This document shows, piece after piece, positions 1 to 8,668 of a stretch of DNA of 64,000 nucleotides. The translations under genes and the position numbers were made by a program. Each line of letters starts with the position of its first letter. Position 1 is the stretch's first letter. Source of the DNA: Acidimicrobiales bacterium (lineage in GTDB: Bacteria > Actinomycetota > Acidimicrobiia > Acidimicrobiales > Acidimicrobilacustridaceae); assembly GCA_030830565.1 (NCBI GenBank), contig JAURMR010000035.1:62001-126000 (forward strand), given 5' to 3'. The notes under the pieces are model-generated. The model saw only the letters and a list, made by a program, of their open reading frames with translations. It had not been told where the DNA came from and searched no databases.

Positions 1-1
1 A

Positions 2-343
2 CTCCGGGTCCTGCGCAGTTACTCCGAGGCCGACGTCCGCATCGCTCTCCTTGTCACCGCTTCAGAAACCGAAGTTCGCGACTACGTCGGCCCCCTCGCT
101 TCTGAAATCTTGGTCTTCGTCGATCCCGAACGAGCGGCAGCAAAAGCATTTGGCCTCGAAACTCTGCCTGCATTCGTGCATATCAATCAGGCACACCAGG
201 TTGAAGCATCTGCACAGGGATGGAACCCGGCCGAATGGGCAGCCGTTGCCGCCAACCTGTCTGCCCGAATGGACTGGACTGTTCCGCAGATTCCAGAAAA
301 TGGCGATCCGTCCCCATTCGCAGGTACGGCGCTCAACGCATAA
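2..343 (+). CDS. Thioredoxin-like protein, 3' part only
   Basis: The reading frame is open from the left edge and ends at TAA 341-343, giving the last 113 residues of a gene that starts outside the window. A segment reading TLPAFVHIN resembles the cis-proline strand of the thioredoxin fold, and the preceding VFVDPE..AAKAFG is typical of the beta-alpha unit before it. The CxxC active site, if any, would lie upstream, so redox activity cannot be judged. It converges on the solute-binding lipoprotein gene with one base between the stops. The fold assignment is an inference from a short motif. Confidence 0.6.
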   Translation, partial: LRVLRSYSEADVRIALLVTASETEVRDYVGPLASEILVFVDPERAAAKAFGLETLPAFVHINQAHQVEASAQGWNPAEWAAVAANLSARMDWTVPQIPENGDPSPFAGTALNA

Positions 344-344
344 T

Positions 345-1997
345 TCAGCGAGCGAGCCACAACTGCGCCAGCGACACCGTTGCGTCGTCTTGGCCAAGGC
401 CTCCTGAACCAGAACCACTCGACCAATTCGTGACATCACGCAACTTCGGCGTCGTCAGGACAACTTCGCGCACTTGCACGAGGAACAGATACGGGATGTC
501 GATGGTGACCTGTTCTTGGATCGTCCCATAGTCATCAACTTGGCGAGTCATATCAACCGTTGAGCGCGCATCGGCAAATGCTTTCGTAACGAGCGGGTTG
601 ATATAGCGAGTCGTATTGCCGCTAATCGCCGCTTGCTCTGCAGGAATTCCGCGGAAAAGCGGCTCGTAGGAATCCGGCTGCGAGGAATCAAAGCCGACCT
701 GCAAGATCGCTTGAAACTGCCCGATTGCGGCGGCGAGCGAAAGAGTTGACGGTTCCACCAACTCAATCGCCATTTCGATTCCGGCATCCTGAAGTTGCCC
801 ACGCCAAAGCGAGGCCACACGTTCAAGGGTGGTTCCGGGAGCAACGAGAAGTCGGAAGGACAACGGGAGTCCCGTTTCTTTCGTGTACTCCTCCACCTGC
901 TTCTTCGCTCGCTCAATGTCCCGAGCGGGAGCTGAATGATCGACGAACCATGGAGAGGTATCGCTCACCATTCCACGAGCGATTGAACCCTGACCCGCAA
1001 ATGCCTTTGAAAGAATTTCGGCACGATCTGTGGCAAGGGCAACCGCTCGACGAGCGGTGATGCGATCAAAAGGAGCGCGACCGGTTTCGAAGGCGACATT
1101 GACTTTCGGACGTTCAGCATTTCGATCATCGTGAATCGTGATCTTGTCGTCTCGATTCTGGACACTTTCCATTCGCTCAAGCTGACGTGGTTCATCGACG
1201 GCGACCATTCCGACCTTGCCCTCAAGAGCTGCGGTCACACGATCAGCTGCCTCAGGAATTGGAAGAAATCGCACAGCGTCAAGGTGCGGCAGCCCCTTCT
1301 TCCAATAGGTGGGGTTCTTCACGAGGACGGTGATGCCCGCTTCGTCGACTCCTGACCACATGAACGGGCCAGTTCCGATTGGCCGAGGGTCAAATCCCAA
1401 GACCGTGAGCGGCGCTGCAATCGTCCCAATACGAGTGGTGAGCACGTCAGGAAATGTTGACCATGGCGTAAACATTGAAACGACAACGGTCTGGCTATCG
1501 GGAGTCGTGATCGCCGCAATCGGCGCGAGGAAATCTGCATTGGACGAATCGCCCTGTTGCGCACGCAAATTAAAAGCGACAACCTCAGCAGTAAGCGGCG
1601 CTCCATCGCTAAAGGTGACTCCGCTTCGGAGTGTGAGTGTCCACGAGGTGAAGTTCGAATTTGGCGCGGCCTTTGTGAGCAATTCCGGCACGGGTTGGTC
1701 GTTCGAATCTCGAACCATCAAGCGGTCGTAGACCGCTCGAGCTGCCTGCAATTCGTCGGTCGTCCATGGCCCCGAATTCGGCGCCCACTTCGCCGGCGCT
1801 GCGGCAACAGCGATGTCGAGGGTGCCGCCATCAATGGGTCCAGATGATGGAGCAACTGTGGAAGGCGTCGATTCAGTCGTCTCTGTTGGCGATTGCTTCG
1901 AACCCGAGCAGCCGACAACGACGAGAACCGAGAACGACACTGCAACTACCGCAGCAAGACGCATGAAGCGAACGAAGGGGGAACGGGAAGCGTTCAA
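345..1997 (-). CDS. ABC transporter substrate-binding lipoprotein, family 5 (peptide/nickel type)
   Basis: This 550-residue protein has a lipoprotein signal peptide: Arg residues, a hydrophobic stretch at about 14-29 and the lipobox VVGC with Cys30. A Ser/Thr-rich linker (about 31-55) and a family 5 solute-binding domain follow. Segments such as GTGPFMW, NPTYWKKG and LPHLDAVRF are typical of DppA/OppA-like receptors. It should be tethered outside the membrane and deliver a ligand, probably a peptide, to a permease. No permease or ATPase gene lies beside it in the window, so it is either an orphan or the transporter lies elsewhere. Ligand identity cannot be read from sequence. Confidence 0.85.
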   Translation of the reverse strand: MNASRSPFVRFMRLAAVVAVSFSVLVVVGCSGSKQSPTETTESTPSTVAPSSGPIDGGTLDIAVAAAPAKWAPNSGPWTTDELQAARAVYDRLMVRDSNDQPVPELLTKAAPNSNFTSWTLTLRSGVTFSDGAPLTAEVVAFNLRAQQGDSSNADFLAPIAAITTPDSQTVVVSMFTPWSTFPDVLTTRIGTIAAPLTVLGFDPRPIGTGPFMWSGVDEAGITVLVKNPTYWKKGLPHLDAVRFLPIPEAADRVTAALEGKVGMVAVDEPRQLERMESVQNRDDKITIHDDRNAERPKVNVAFETGRAPFDRITARRAVALATDRAEILSKAFAGQGSIARGMVSDTSPWFVDHSAPARDIERAKKQVEEYTKETGLPLSFRLLVAPGTTLERVASLWRGQLQDAGIEMAIELVEPSTLSLAAAIGQFQAILQVGFDSSQPDSYEPLFRGIPAEQAAISGNTTRYINPLVTKAFADARSTVDMTRQVDDYGTIQEQVTIDIPYLFLVQVREVVLTTPKLRDVTNWSSGSGSGGLGQDDATVSLAQLWLAR

Positions 1998-2086
1998 GGC
2001 TTATGACTGTACGCGGCCGAGACTGCCTACCGATGTCGCTTCGCAGGAACCAACCACGCCAACGAGAGAAGTGCAAGGATCACCGA

Positions 2087-2992
2087 ATGAGCAGCGCCAT
2101 GAAGGTACGTGTGGGCATCGGACTCGGCACCCTGTCCGGAGCCGCATCTCCCGATCGCTTCCTCTCGATCGTTGATCGGTGTGAAGCTCTCGGATTCGAT
2201 TCGTTATGGATGTCGGAGCGCATCGGCGCCGAGACACCCGACCCGATGATTGCACTTGCCATCGCTGCTGGGCGAACCTCGCGTATGAAGCTCGGTACTT
2301 CAGTCCTCGTACTTCCCGGGCGCAATCCCGTCATCCTCGCCAAGGAAATGGCCACACTCGACGTCCTCTCGGGCGGCCGCTTTCTTCCCGCTGTCGGACT
2401 TGGTGCGGTCGATCCACCCGAACAACGAGCGTTTGGGGTCAAACGTACCGAACGTGGTCGGCGCCACGATGAAGCACTTGCCCTCATGCGCGCGTGTTGG
2501 ACAGGCGAGGTCGTGTCCCATCACGGCGAATTCTTCTCCGTGGACGACGTCCAGGTCCTCCCCCGCCCTACACAGTCCACTCTCGATGTATGGCTCGGCG
2601 GAATTGCTCCAAGCGAACTTCGCCGAGTCGGACGCGTCGGCGACGGGTGGTTGCCTTCGTTCTGCTCACCCGCCGACGTTGCCGAATCCATCCCCGTTAT
2701 CGAGGCAGCGGCAAAGGAGTGTGGCCGAACGATGGATCCACAGCACTACGGCGCACTCATTTCCTATTCAGATGGTCCGCTCCCCCAACGCTTTGTCGAT
2801 GTGATCGAACGACGTCGTCCCGGCCTTGATCCTCGAACTGTCATTCCAACTCGCGAGGCGCTTCCTGCCCTGTTGAAAGAGTTCATTGATGCTGGCGCCT
2901 CAAAGTTTGTGATCATCCCCCTTGTTGGCGATGCAGATCCTGATGTCGAACTCGGCGCACTTGCAGACGAACTCTTACCGCTCGAAACGTAA
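2087..2992 (+). CDS. Luciferase-like (LLM) F420/flavin-dependent oxidoreductase
   Basis: The protein has about 301 residues and the bacterial luciferase-like TIM-barrel fold. Visible signatures are the N-terminal GIGLGTLSG, the FDSLWMSERIG strand, KLGTSVLVLPGRNP and LSGGRFLPAVGLG. Members use FMN or, in actinobacteria, very often F420, to oxidise or reduce diverse substrates. The frame is open further upstream, but I choose ATG 2087 because AAGGAT lies six bases before it; ATG 2099 is an alternative. It is divergent from the lipoprotein gene and converges with a second LLM gene. The substrate is unknown. Confidence 0.82.
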   Translation: MSSAMKVRVGIGLGTLSGAASPDRFLSIVDRCEALGFDSLWMSERIGAETPDPMIALAIAAGRTSRMKLGTSVLVLPGRNPVILAKEMATLDVLSGGRFLPAVGLGAVDPPEQRAFGVKRTERGRRHDEALALMRACWTGEVVSHHGEFFSVDDVQVLPRPTQSTLDVWLGGIAPSELRRVGRVGDGWLPSFCSPADVAESIPVIEAAAKECGRTMDPQHYGALISYSDGPLPQRFVDVIERRRPGLDPRTVIPTREALPALLKEFIDAGASKFVIIPLVGDADPDVELGALADELLPLET

Positions 2993-3018
2993 CAAGCCGC
3001 TCGAGCATCCATCGACGT

Positions 3019-3999
3019 TCAACTCTTGAGTTGCAGCGGCTCATCGCTCAGACCCATCTGCACGCGATCAACGACGCCGCCGAACTTCTGTTTGATTTCT
3101 GCACCTACAGATTCGAGGTCGCCTACGACGGCAAACTCCTTGAGCATGTCGTCGGTGATCAAGTCACCCATCGCGACCCATTCGCCCTGCTTCGAAAGAC
3201 GATTGAGCTCGTCACCGACGTCTCCCCAGCCGTGATATTCAAGAACACCGCGATACGCGGGCGTCGATCCGTAGAACGCAAGTTGCTGCCGGAGAGCCGC
3301 CAACTTGGGTGCGATCTCTGACTCGTCGCGGCCTATCGCCGACATGATCGGGACTGTCACTTCAACTTGGCCGCGTGAACGATTCGAACGCTCAAGACCC
3401 TTTGCGAGATTGATCATCGTCACGTTTCTCAAATAGGACGGGGTTGTGAATCCGTGGGCCATGAGTCCGTCCGCAACCTCGCCCGCAATCGTCGTCATGG
3501 CAGGACCAACTGCAGCGACATAAATACGCGGATCACCGCATTCATTCCGGCCCTGATCAAACATCGGCGTCATCAACGTGTGCTTGTAGTACTCGCCGCG
3601 AAAGGCAAGCGGCGTTCCGTCGTTCCACGATGCCCAAATCGCACGAATCGCAAGGACAAACTCGCGCATTCGGGCTGCTGGGTCGGACCACGGCATTGAG
3701 AAACGTTTGGTGATGTGAGGCTTGATCTGACTTCCGAGACCGAGAACGAACCGCCCATTTGAGAGGCGGTTGATGTCATTCGCGATGACCGCTGTGCTCA
3801 TGGGATTTCGTGCGAAGGCAACTGCGATACCAGTGATCAAATCGACCCGTTCGGTCGCCGATGCCCCGAGCACCAAGGGCAAGAAGGGGTCATGGGAAAT
3901 CTCAGCAGAGACGACTCCGTCGAACCCTGCATCCTCGGCCCGCCGAATCGCCACTTCAGCATTGGTCAAGTCCCCATGAATGATTGCATCAGTCTTCAT
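3019..3999 (-). CDS. Luciferase-like (LLM) oxidoreductase, probably F420-dependent
   Basis: This is a second LLM-family TIM-barrel enzyme, 326 residues from ATG 3999 (in-frame ATGs at 4026 and 4041 are alternatives). It begins MKTDAIIHGDL and carries FDGVVSAEISHDPFLPL, IAVAFARNPMSTA and LSNGRFVLGLGSQ, as in actinobacterial F420-dependent LLM proteins. AAGGG precedes the chosen start by twelve bases, so the start is not certain. It is divergent from the tandem acyl-CoA dehydrogenase gene. The shared neighbourhood suggests, but does not prove, a role in lipid or steroid-like substrate turnover. Confidence 0.82.
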   Translation of the reverse strand: MKTDAIIHGDLTNAEVAIRRAEDAGFDGVVSAEISHDPFLPLVLGASATERVDLITGIAVAFARNPMSTAVIANDINRLSNGRFVLGLGSQIKPHITKRFSMPWSDPAARMREFVLAIRAIWASWNDGTPLAFRGEYYKHTLMTPMFDQGRNECGDPRIYVAAVGPAMTTIAGEVADGLMAHGFTTPSYLRNVTMINLAKGLERSNRSRGQVEVTVPIMSAIGRDESEIAPKLAALRQQLAFYGSTPAYRGVLEYHGWGDVGDELNRLSKQGEWVAMGDLITDDMLKEFAVVGDLESVGAEIKQKFGGVVDRVQMGLSDEPLQLKS

Positions 4000-4091
4000 T
4001 GAGACATTCTGCCCTTCACCTGACATAGGCCTGAGCGGCAACAGGTGGATACGCTGCCGCAGTCACACTTCTCTTCTTGGAGCGCACCCGA

Positions 4092-6248
4092 ATGTCGATC
4101 GCCATTACCGAAGACCACCGCACCCTGGCCGATGTCACCGCAGATTTCCTCGAACGCCACGATTCACGCGGTGCCGCTCGGGAACTCCTCGAAGCAAAAG
4201 CCGAAGCAATGCCCCAGTTCTGGTCCGCCCTTGCCGAACTCGGCTGGCTCGGCCTGCACATTCCAGAAGAGCACGGTGGCTCCGGATTCGGAATGCCCGA
4301 ACTCGTTGTTGTCGTTGAGCAGATGGGAGCGGGCCTCGCTCCTGGCCCGTTTGTCTCAACGGTTATCGCAAGCGCAGCGATTGCCGCTGTAGCGCCGACC
4401 GATGTCGCAGGACGTCTCCTGCCTGGCCTTGCCGACGGCAGCGTGGTTGCTGGCATCGGTTTCGGCACCTCGCTTTCGTCGAAGACGACCACCATCGCAG
4501 GCACCGCCAAGAGCGTGTTGAGTGCAACCCTCGCAAACCTCCTTGTTGTAACTGTTGGCGATGATCTGGCGATTGTTGATGCAACAGCCAAGGGTGTCGA
4601 CATCCGCACCATGACCAACCTCGACCCGACACGCCGTAGCGCTCAGGTCACTTTCGATGATGCAGAAGCACTCATCGTTCCCGGCGGTGCACAAGCCCTT
4701 GTTGACTACGCACGTCTTCTTCTCGCTGCTGAAGCAACCGGAGTCGCACGGGCCACAACCGACATGGCCGCCGACTACGCCCGTGAACGTCAACAGTTCG
4801 GGCGAGCAATCGCAATGTTCCAGGCAGTGAAACATCACTGCGCGAACATGCTCGTCGAAACCGAAATCGCAACTGCAGAGGTTTGGGACGCAGCTCGCGC
4901 CGCAGCTGCTGGCGGTGATCAGTTCTCTTATGCCGCAGCCATGGCGGCGGCAACCGCAGCGCATGCCGGCGATCGCAACGCACAGCTCAACATCCAAGTA
5001 CACGGTGGCATCGGGTTCACCTGGGAGCACGATGCACACATCTACTTGCGACGCGCTCTTGCCATTGAAGCGATTGTCGACGCAGAGGCCGCTGCAATCG
5101 ACATCACCAACCTTCTCCGCAAGGACGTAAAAATCGTCCGCGCAGTTGAACTCCCACCCGAGGCCGAAGCATTCCGTGCTGAAGCTCGCGCTGCTATCGA
5201 AGCAGTGAAGGACCTTGATGGCAACGAACGAGTTCGTGCACTCGTCGCGTCGGGCTATGCAGTTCCGCATTGGCCAAAACCATGGGGTCGCGCAGCCAGC
5301 GCTGTCGAGCAGCTCGTCATTGAAGAAGAGTTCAATCGCGCAGGCGTGAAGCGTCCGAGCTACCAGATCACCGGTTGGGTCATCCTCACTCTCACCCAGC
5401 ACTCGACCGAGGATCAGCTGGCACGTTGGATCATGCCTGCACTCAACCAGGAACTGATCTGGTGCCAGTTGTTTAGCGAGCCCGATGCTGGTTCCGACGC
5501 TGCAGGCGTCAAGACCAAGGCAACCCGCGTTGATGGCGGTTGGCTCATTAATGGCCAGAAGGTTTGGACAACCGGTGCGCACCTTGCGTCGTTTGGCCTC
5601 ATTACCGTCCGCACCAACCCTGACCTCCCCAAGCACCAAGGCATCACCTGCATGGTCGTTGACATGCACGCCGAGGGCGTTGAGATTCGTCCGCTGCGCA
5701 TGGTCAACGGCGGCGCCGAATTCAACGAGGTGTTCTTCAACGATGTCTTCGTACCCGATGACGACGTTGTCGGACCTGTCGACGGAGGCTGGACAGTCGC
5801 TCGCGGCACGCTTGGCAATGAGAGCGTGAGCATTGGTAGCGGCGACGGAGCAATGGTCATTCCTCCGTCCTCATTCCTTGCGCCGTTCGATGCGAACCCA
5901 GAACGCCTCGCTGGCGGAGCAGGCCGAATCGGTCGAGCCACCGCACGATCACAGGCTGCCGAAACGCTGAACGTCCGCAGTGCACAGCGCGCCGTCGCAG
6001 GTGGCGAACCAGGACCTGAAGGTGCCGTCACAAAGCTGCTTCTTTCTGAAAATGCAGAAGAAGCGGCAGCAATCCTTTTCGAACTCGCCGGCCCCGTCGG
6101 CGTGTACATCGAGGACGAAGGGTTCATGGGCGGCACACTGCAGCTCATGCACCGGGCGCTCGCAATCGCCGGTGGAACCTCTGAAATCAAGCGCAACCAG
6201 ATTGGTGAGCGCATCCTCGGACTTCCACGCGATCCGCTGATCAACTAG
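4092..6248 (+). CDS. Tandem-domain acyl-CoA dehydrogenase (FadE34-like fusion)
   Basis: The 718-residue protein contains two acyl-CoA dehydrogenase units. The N-terminal half (about 1-345) includes VHGGIGFTWEHD near its end. The C-terminal half (about 355-715) includes CQLFSEPDAGSDAAG, NGQKVWTTGAH and AGGTSEIKRNQIGERILG. The fusion matches the architecture of M. tuberculosis FadE34, a single-chain counterpart of the heterotetrameric FadE pairs that act on steroid side chains. Where MCAD-type enzymes have their catalytic glutamate before GTSEI, this protein has Gly within AGGTSEI, so the base must lie elsewhere. ATG 4092 is chosen because GGAG precedes it by about nine bases. The substrate is an inference. 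Confidence 0.85.
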   Translation: MSIAITEDHRTLADVTADFLERHDSRGAARELLEAKAEAMPQFWSALAELGWLGLHIPEEHGGSGFGMPELVVVVEQMGAGLAPGPFVSTVIASAAIAAVAPTDVAGRLLPGLADGSVVAGIGFGTSLSSKTTTIAGTAKSVLSATLANLLVVTVGDDLAIVDATAKGVDIRTMTNLDPTRRSAQVTFDDAEALIVPGGAQALVDYARLLLAAEATGVARATTDMAADYARERQQFGRAIAMFQAVKHHCANMLVETEIATAEVWDAARAAAAGGDQFSYAAAMAAATAAHAGDRNAQLNIQVHGGIGFTWEHDAHIYLRRALAIEAIVDAEAAAIDITNLLRKDVKIVRAVELPPEAEAFRAEARAAIEAVKDLDGNERVRALVASGYAVPHWPKPWGRAASAVEQLVIEEEFNRAGVKRPSYQITGWVILTLTQHSTEDQLARWIMPALNQELIWCQLFSEPDAGSDAAGVKTKATRVDGGWLINGQKVWTTGAHLASFGLITVRTNPDLPKHQGITCMVVDMHAEGVEIRPLRMVNGGAEFNEVFFNDVFVPDDDVVGPVDGGWTVARGTLGNESVSIGSGDGAMVIPPSSFLAPFDANPERLAGGAGRIGRATARSQAAETLNVRSAQRAVAGGEPGPEGAVTKLLLSENAEEAAAILFELAGPVGVYIEDEGFMGGTLQLMHRALAIAGGTSEIKRNQIGERILGLPRDPLIN

Positions 6249-6272
6249 TAGTTGCGCAGCGAACCGATTTGT

Positions 6273-7079
6273 TCAGTCCCAGGGCGACCAGGTGCTTTCG
6301 GGATGAACAAACGCAACGTCGTTCACGTATCCATTTCCCTTAATGACAGTCTGCAGGTAGCTCTGCGTTTCGTGGGTTCGAGTGAAGTCACGTTGCCATG
6401 CGGCAAGGTCCATTGATGATGACGACGTCCAAACGTCATTCATGACAAAGCGAGCTTCATAACCAATTTCGGCCATCATCGCGATCGTGTCGTCGATATC
6501 AGTCATTCGTTCTTCGAGTTCAACGAAGAGAACCGGATGATCTCGTCCGATTGTCTTGAGCGCTCCCTTGAGGACTGCACGTTCGTGTCCTTCGACGTCA
6601 ATCTTGATGAATCGCACATCGGTGAATCCCATGTCATCAATCCGCGTTGTTCGAACCGAGTGCGAACCCGCACCTTCAACTCCGGGAACGATCGTTGCCG
6701 TTCCCTCAGAGCCAACACTGAGATCTTGAAGCACGAGTTCTGCAGTTCCTTCGACATCAGAAACCGCACATTCATGAACGGTCACATTCGAAGCAACGCC
6801 ACGTCGAAGAACAGCCGCCACTTTCGGATTCGGTTCAAACGACTGCACGTCGCGAACCCGCTTCGACAACCAATAGGTCCACGGCCCATACCAGGTACCG
6901 ACATCGATCGCCGTTCCGGTTGGATCACAACGCTCAATAATTCCGCGCATCTCCGGCTCTGCACGCAGATGTAAGCGAGCTACTACGGGATGAAATACCG
7001 ACTTCGGAACAACCGATGTCGCAACCGAGAGCACTCTCGTGGGCAATCCTCGCCGGTAGTCGCTTGCCTGATCTCCCAT
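6273..7079 (-). CDS. FkbM-family SAM-dependent methyltransferase
   Basis: The protein has 268 residues from ATG 7079. It carries a Rossmann motif I (AIDVGTWYGPWTYWLS), SFEPNP and the FkbM signature FIKIDVEGHERAVLKGA. FkbM methyltransferases usually O-methylate sugars or polyketides. The frame extends upstream to 7208, but that would overlap the divergent methyltransferase gene at 7165, so the internal ATG is preferred; the ribosome-binding site there is weak. Lying beside glycosyltransferase genes, it may methylate a surface glycan, which is inference. Confidence 0.82.
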   Translation of the reverse strand: MGDQASDYRRGLPTRVLSVATSVVPKSVFHPVVARLHLRAEPEMRGIIERCDPTGTAIDVGTWYGPWTYWLSKRVRDVQSFEPNPKVAAVLRRGVASNVTVHECAVSDVEGTAELVLQDLSVGSEGTATIVPGVEGAGSHSVRTTRIDDMGFTDVRFIKIDVEGHERAVLKGALKTIGRDHPVLFVELEERMTDIDDTIAMMAEIGYEARFVMNDVWTSSSSMDLAAWQRDFTRTHETQSYLQTVIKGNGYVNDVAFVHPESTWSPWD

Positions 7080-7164
7080 GGTGAAACGTGCCCCGAGTCG
7101 TCGTGCATCCACATGAGTGGATGTGCGACCGAATGTAGTGGACCAGCGCCGGTAACCTCGCCGA

Positions 7165-7773
7165 ATGTCGTTTCGCGATGCCATTGGACGAGTTGTCTCG
7201 CATCCCACAATTAATGAATTTCAAACACGGCTATTAGGCCGCAGTCGCCTTGAAGCTCACCTGAACCCGGTCGCAGCAAGAACCTTTGCCGATGCTCCGG
7301 TCGGTACCGTTGTCGACATTGGTGGTGGCACCGCTCGGAGTCGAGCGATGTGGCCAGCGGAGTGGACCTATTACAGCATCGACCCCGACGCGCGAGTCCT
7401 CGAAGTTGAAGCGACCGACAAGCACATCGAACGTTTGGTGGGCGATGCAGCAGCGCTCCCACTCCCCGACAACAGCGCCGACGTCGTTTTGATGCAATGC
7501 GTCTCTCACCATCTCGATGAGTCCACTTGGCCGGTTTCGCTGGTCGAAGCGAACCGAGTCCTGAAGCCCGGCGGTTCGTTCATCTTCCTTGACGGCGTCT
7601 GGCGAAAGCGTCGCTGGTTCTCGCGAGTCTTCTGGAAACTCGATGCCGGGCATTACCCACGCACGTCTGATCAGTTGGAAACAGCAATCGCCAAGCAATT
7701 TCAGGTGGTTGAGACAGACCGATTCAATGTGGTCCACCACTCGATCCTGCTCACTGCACGCCCCTTCAGTTAG
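7165..7773 (+). CDS. Class I SAM-dependent methyltransferase (type 11)
   Basis: The 202-residue protein shows motif I VVDIGGGTARSR, an acidic residue after YYSID, LVGDAAALPLPDNSADVV and VSLVEANRVLKPGG, all typical of small-molecule type 11 methyltransferases. The acceptor is not predictable. It opens a rightward series of envelope-glycan genes (GT2, GT4, AftD-like, beta-glucuronidase), although 106 bases with a C-rich tract separate it from the GT2 gene. It is divergent from the FkbM gene. Confidence 0.8.
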   Translation: MSFRDAIGRVVSHPTINEFQTRLLGRSRLEAHLNPVAARTFADAPVGTVVDIGGGTARSRAMWPAEWTYYSIDPDARVLEVEATDKHIERLVGDAAALPLPDNSADVVLMQCVSHHLDESTWPVSLVEANRVLKPGGSFIFLDGVWRKRRWFSRVFWKLDAGHYPRTSDQLETAIAKQFQVVETDRFNVVHHSILLTARPFS

Positions 7774-7827
7774 TCGGAGCAGAAATTTCACAAGGTGAAT
7801 CGATTTCTCCACCCTTCGCTGACTAAG

Positions 7828-7844
7828 CCCCCCCCCTCCCCCCC
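7828..7844. repeat. Poly-C tract (nine C, T, seven C)
   Basis: A run of nine C, one T and seven C lies in the 106-base gap between the methyltransferase and the GT2 gene, 35 bases before the GTG start. No other homopolymer of this length was noticed in the window. Such tracts can slip during replication, or form G-rich structures on the opposite strand, and could change expression of the downstream glycosyltransferase. A length error in sequencing is also possible. Confidence 0.8.
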
Positions 7845-7879
7845 TATCTAGGTAAGCCAAATCACTTAGACTCGTCCAA

Positions 7880-8665
7880 GTGGGGGCTCAGATCAGCGTT
7901 GTCATCCCGATGTTCAACGAGACAAGGGCCATTCCGGGCACGTTGCAAGAACTCGTGCGTCGATTCCCCGATGTCGATACCGAATTCTTCCTTGTTGACG
8001 ATGGAAGTGATGACGACTCGGCTGGACTCGCACAACATTTGACTCACGGCGACCACCGCTTTGAGGTCATTCGACTTCCGAAGAATTTAGGCAAAGGCGC
8101 TGCGTTGCGAGCAGGAGTCGCGCGTACAACATCTGATGTTGTGCTCTTTATGGATGCTGATCTGTCCACATCGCTGGACGAGGTCGATGATTTTCTTGAG
8201 CGACTTGACCACTTCGACATCGTGATTGGCTCCCGAAGTGTCCCGGGTTCGGTTGTGAAGCGATCGAATGCCCTGCGAACGCTCATGGGTCGAACCTTCA
8301 ACCAACTCATGCGCCTGTCGACCGGACTCAATATTCATGATTCTCAGTGCGGCTTTAAGGCATTCCGCGGCGACGTCGCTCGCCTCCTTTTCTCACTTTC
8401 CGAAAGCAACCGGTTCGCGTTTGATCCCGAAATCCTGCGAATCGGTATCGCCCTCGGCTATTCCATCGACGAATTGCCTGTCACTTGGGTGGCTAGTGAC
8501 CATTCTGCAGTCCGACCCATCCGAGATTCGCTTCGCACCGCAATCGATCTCGTTCCCATTCGCTTCCGCACCCGTCAGGCTCGCGTTCGGGGCCTAGCCT
8601 CTCGGAGCAGGCTTTCAGTTCCAACACCGATTTCCAACGTGAACGACCGAGAGAGATTCGACTGA
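7880..8665 (+). CDS. GT2 glycosyltransferase, dolichyl/polyprenyl-phosphate sugar synthase type
   Basis: The 261-residue protein starts at GTG. It carries the GT-A motifs ISVVIPMFNE, FFLVDDGSDD and the metal-binding VLFMDADLSTS, then SQCGFKAFRGDVA. This order is that of the DPG/DPM1-like GT2 subfamily, which loads glucose or mannose onto a polyprenyl phosphate at the cytoplasmic face. Such lipid-linked sugars serve as donors for GT-C enzymes, and the AftD-like GT-C protein two genes downstream fits that role. It is followed after three bases by the GT4 gene, so they are probably cotranscribed. No transmembrane segment is evident. Confidence 0.85.
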   Translation: MGAQISVVIPMFNETRAIPGTLQELVRRFPDVDTEFFLVDDGSDDDSAGLAQHLTHGDHRFEVIRLPKNLGKGAALRAGVARTTSDVVLFMDADLSTSLDEVDDFLERLDHFDIVIGSRSVPGSVVKRSNALRTLMGRTFNQLMRLSTGLNIHDSQCGFKAFRGDVARLLFSLSESNRFAFDPEILRIGIALGYSIDELPVTWVASDHSAVRPIRDSLRTAIDLVPIRFRTRQARVRGLASRSRLSVPTPISNVNDRERFD

Positions 8666-8668
8666 CAC

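Noticed and set aside
4356-5669. 437-codon open frame on the minus strand, Cys-rich
   Set aside because: It lies fully antisense to the acyl-CoA dehydrogenase gene, and its composition (very many Cys) is that of a shadow frame.
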